DNA from: DASUXY01 sp036377675
Lineage (GTDB): Bacteria; Bacillota; Bacilli; Bacillales; Amphibacillaceae
Assembly: GCA_036377675.1 (NCBI GenBank)
Contig: DASUXY010000055.1
Span: 1 to 43,787, forward strand
Reading direction: 5' to 3'
Length of the DNA: 43,787 nucleotides
In this document: positions 42,281 through 43,787 of the stretch, piece after piece
Layout: the number at the start of each line of letters is the position of its first letter
How positions within the stretch are numbered: position 1 is the stretch's first letter
The notes under the pieces: generated by a model
Database searches by the model: none
What the model was told of the DNA's origin: nothing
Seen by the model: the letters and a program-made list of their open reading frames with translations, nothing else
Translations under genes and position numbers: made by a program

Positions 42281-43787
42281 ATGCAAAAGGGTAAGGTAGA
42301 TTACAAAAGACAACTAAATAAGAATCATAAAAGAAATTTGAAGAAAAAGACTTCTATTGTTGCAGTAGCCTTAATGGCTGCAAGCCAAACACTTAATCCA
42401 GTAAATGCAATGGATTCAAATGCTTTCATGCCTTCAAATACATCAATACCGAACTCTGTAATCCAGCCTTTTTCTTCTAGTATTTATGATGAAGAAATCA
42501 ATTACAAGTATGTTAAATATGGCCTTTTAGAAGTGAGAAATCATGATGTACAAGATTCAGAAGTTAATCTCACATATTATACTCATTACTCTTTAAATAT
42601 GAATTCCAAATTAAAAAATGCAAAATTTAATCTAACTATTGATGAGGATTTAAAAGATCATGTTCTAGATGTTCGATATAAATCAGGGAAAGATTGGGTT
42701 TCAGCTAAGAAGTTAATGGATGGAACATACTCAATTGATCATCGTGACGTACTAAGTACAGCACTGATTGGTGTAAACCAACAATTTGATATTAAAATTA
42801 TCCTTAATGATGAAGTTCAAAATTTAGATAAAGATGTCTATACTGCTGACATTGCTCTTTTGGATAGGGATAATCGAGTAGTCGTCAATACAACAGATGG
42901 TACATATTTTGAGACTGAGGATCACGGGATCATTATTCAGGACAATAACCTTGTAACTGGATCAGGTTATACCGTTGCTGAAAATAACCCTTCTGGAACG
43001 GAAATTATACTAGATTATACGATGCACTATAAATTAAATGCAACAAAGCATGAACGAGGGCAATTTGTTTTTTCAATTGATGAAAAGTTAATTCCATTCA
43101 TAAGTGAAGTACTCGTTGAAACAAGAGATGGAAATTTCAAACGTGTATTTTATGACGGAAATGGAAACTTTAGATATGCTTCAAATGACCTAGTTTCGCA
43201 TTCACTGATTGGAGTTCGCCAAGGATTTTCTGTTAAAATTAAATTAAAAGAAACGGTTGAAAACTTACCAAGTGGCATGTATTTATTTGATGTCTTTCAA
43301 ACAACTGAAAACGGAACAGACATCCTAGATGGTACAGATAATACGACATATTTCTTACATGAAAATGTAAACGATGACGCTGATGCCGACGCCGATGCTG
43401 ACGCCGACGCCGACGCTGACGCCGACGCCGATGCTGACGCCGACGCCGACGCTGACGCCGATGCTGACGCCGACGCCGACGCCGATGCCGACGCTGATGC
43501 TGACGCCGACGCTGATGCCGACGCTGACGCCGATGCTGATGCCGATGCCGACGCCGACGCTGATGCTGACGCCGATGCTGATGCTGATGCTGACGCCGAC
43601 GCCGATGCTGACGCTGATGCTGACGCCGATGCCGACGCCGACGCCGACGCCGATGCTGATGCTGATGCCGACGCCGATGCTGACGCCGACGCCGACGCTG
43701 ACGCCGACGCCGATGCTGACGCCGACGCCGATGCCGACGCTGATGCTGACGCTGATGCCGATGCTGATGCCGACGCCGATGCTGACG
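42281..43787 (+). CDS. Secreted two-repeat protein with C-terminal (Asp-Ala)n tail (runs off window)
   Basis: ATG 42281 follows GAAGGAGA and opens a frame still open at the window end (502 residues visible). It is a close paralog of the preceding gene over its whole length: basic signal peptide ending near PVNAMDS, then VIQPFSSSIYDEE, the same two domains and GTDNTTYFLH. Where the first paralog stops, this one continues ENVND and then Asp-Ala repeats to the end. The layout of two globular domains on a long, acidic, low-complexity stalk is like Ser-Asp stalks of staphylococcal adhesins. A sorting signal or other anchor may follow outside the window. The function of the globular domains is unknown; surface display or adhesion is inference. 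Confidence 0.82.
   Translation, partial: MQKGKVDYKRQLNKNHKRNLKKKTSIVAVALMAASQTLNPVNAMDSNAFMPSNTSIPNSVIQPFSSSIYDEEINYKYVKYGLLEVRNHDVQDSEVNLTYYTHYSLNMNSKLKNAKFNLTIDEDLKDHVLDVRYKSGKDWVSAKKLMDGTYSIDHRDVLSTALIGVNQQFDIKIILNDEVQNLDKDVYTADIALLDRDNRVVVNTTDGTYFETEDHGIIIQDNNLVTGSGYTVAENNPSGTEIILDYTMHYKLNATKHERGQFVFSIDEKLIPFISEVLVETRDGNFKRVFYDGNGNFRYASNDLVSHSLIGVRQGFSVKIKLKETVENLPSGMYLFDVFQTTENGTDILDGTDNTTYFLHENVNDDADADADADADADADADADADADADADADADADADADADADADADADADADADADADADADADADADADADADADADADADADADADADADADADADADADADADADADADADADADADADADADADADADADADAD
43376..43787 (+). repeat. (GAYGCY)n hexamer repeat encoding Asp-Ala
   Basis: From 43376 to the end there are 68 complete hexamers plus four bases, all GA(C/T)GC(C/T), without one interruption. 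Only C or T occurs at wobble positions; GCA and GCG never appear. It is much richer in G and C than its surroundings and stays in frame with the gene. Such an array can change length by slippage or recombination. Confidence 0.95.

Noticed and set aside
43376..43787. Hexamer array as a CRISPR array or non-coding satellite
   Set aside because: There are no spacers, the unit is six bases, and the array stays in frame with the upstream gene without a single break.

Overview
The window comes from a low-GC Gram-positive bacterium, most likely a member of the Bacillaceae. Ribosome binding sites are strong AGGAGG-type sites, TTG and GTG starts are common, there is a classical S-box (SAM-I) riboswitch, two sortase-anchored proteins, and proteins typical of Bacillus such as a YhcR-like nuclease, GlcD/GlcF and a PhoA-type phosphatase. 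I cannot fix the species from sequence alone. The region is accessory in character: at least nine genes are broken, and a few blocks look imported.

1-8.8 kb: catabolic genes mixed with wreckage. The end of a short-chain dehydrogenase is followed by remnants of a sodium:solute symporter and of an acyl-CoA synthetase. Then come an intact amidase, a GrpB-family protein, the glycolate oxidase pair glcD-glcF, and a two-gene unit of a hidden 58-residue GatC/AtzG-like subunit and a second amidase.

8.8-12.4 kb: a complete SAM riboswitch with visible terminator and antiterminator precedes a three-gene set (DszA/NtaA-type flavin monooxygenase, DszC/SfnB-type acyl-CoA-dehydrogenase-fold enzyme, flavin reductase). 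The set looks like organosulfur scavenging switched on when SAM, and hence sulfur, is low.

12.4-27.5 kb: a large M14 peptidase, then two cell-wall-anchored enzymes (5'-nucleotidase with LPRTA and nuclease with LPNTA) that together match the domains of B. subtilis YhcR. Next are a broken creatininase, an acetyltransferase, an isolated HMG-CoA synthase (mvaS), glycerate kinase with a broken GntP permease, and a secreted alkaline phosphatase behind a candidate Pho box. The nuclease, nucleotidase and phosphatase would together release phosphate and nucleosides from extracellular DNA and RNA.

27.6-35.4 kb: next to an integrase remnant lies a visibly AT-rich operon that I read as a complete circular (head-to-tail cyclised) bacteriocin cluster of the carnocyclin A/AS-48 type. 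It holds a Yip1-like membrane protein, a 62-residue precursor, a SpoIIM/DUF95 membrane protein, a 591-residue membrane protein, an ABC ATPase and a 50-residue hydrophobic immunity candidate. It is followed by a YknXYZ/As-48FGH-like transporter in which all three genes carry nonsense, frameshift or start-codon damage. This is the most interesting system in the window.

35.5-43.8 kb: an unknown broken gene and an amidase fragment, then an intact SSS symporter with a 32-residue accessory protein, an orphan NarL/LuxR-type regulator whose phosphoacceptor Asp is replaced by Glu, and an Mga/AtxA-type regulator. Divergent from the latter are two tandem paralogous secreted proteins. The second runs off the window in an uninterrupted (Asp-Ala)n tail of at least 68 units.
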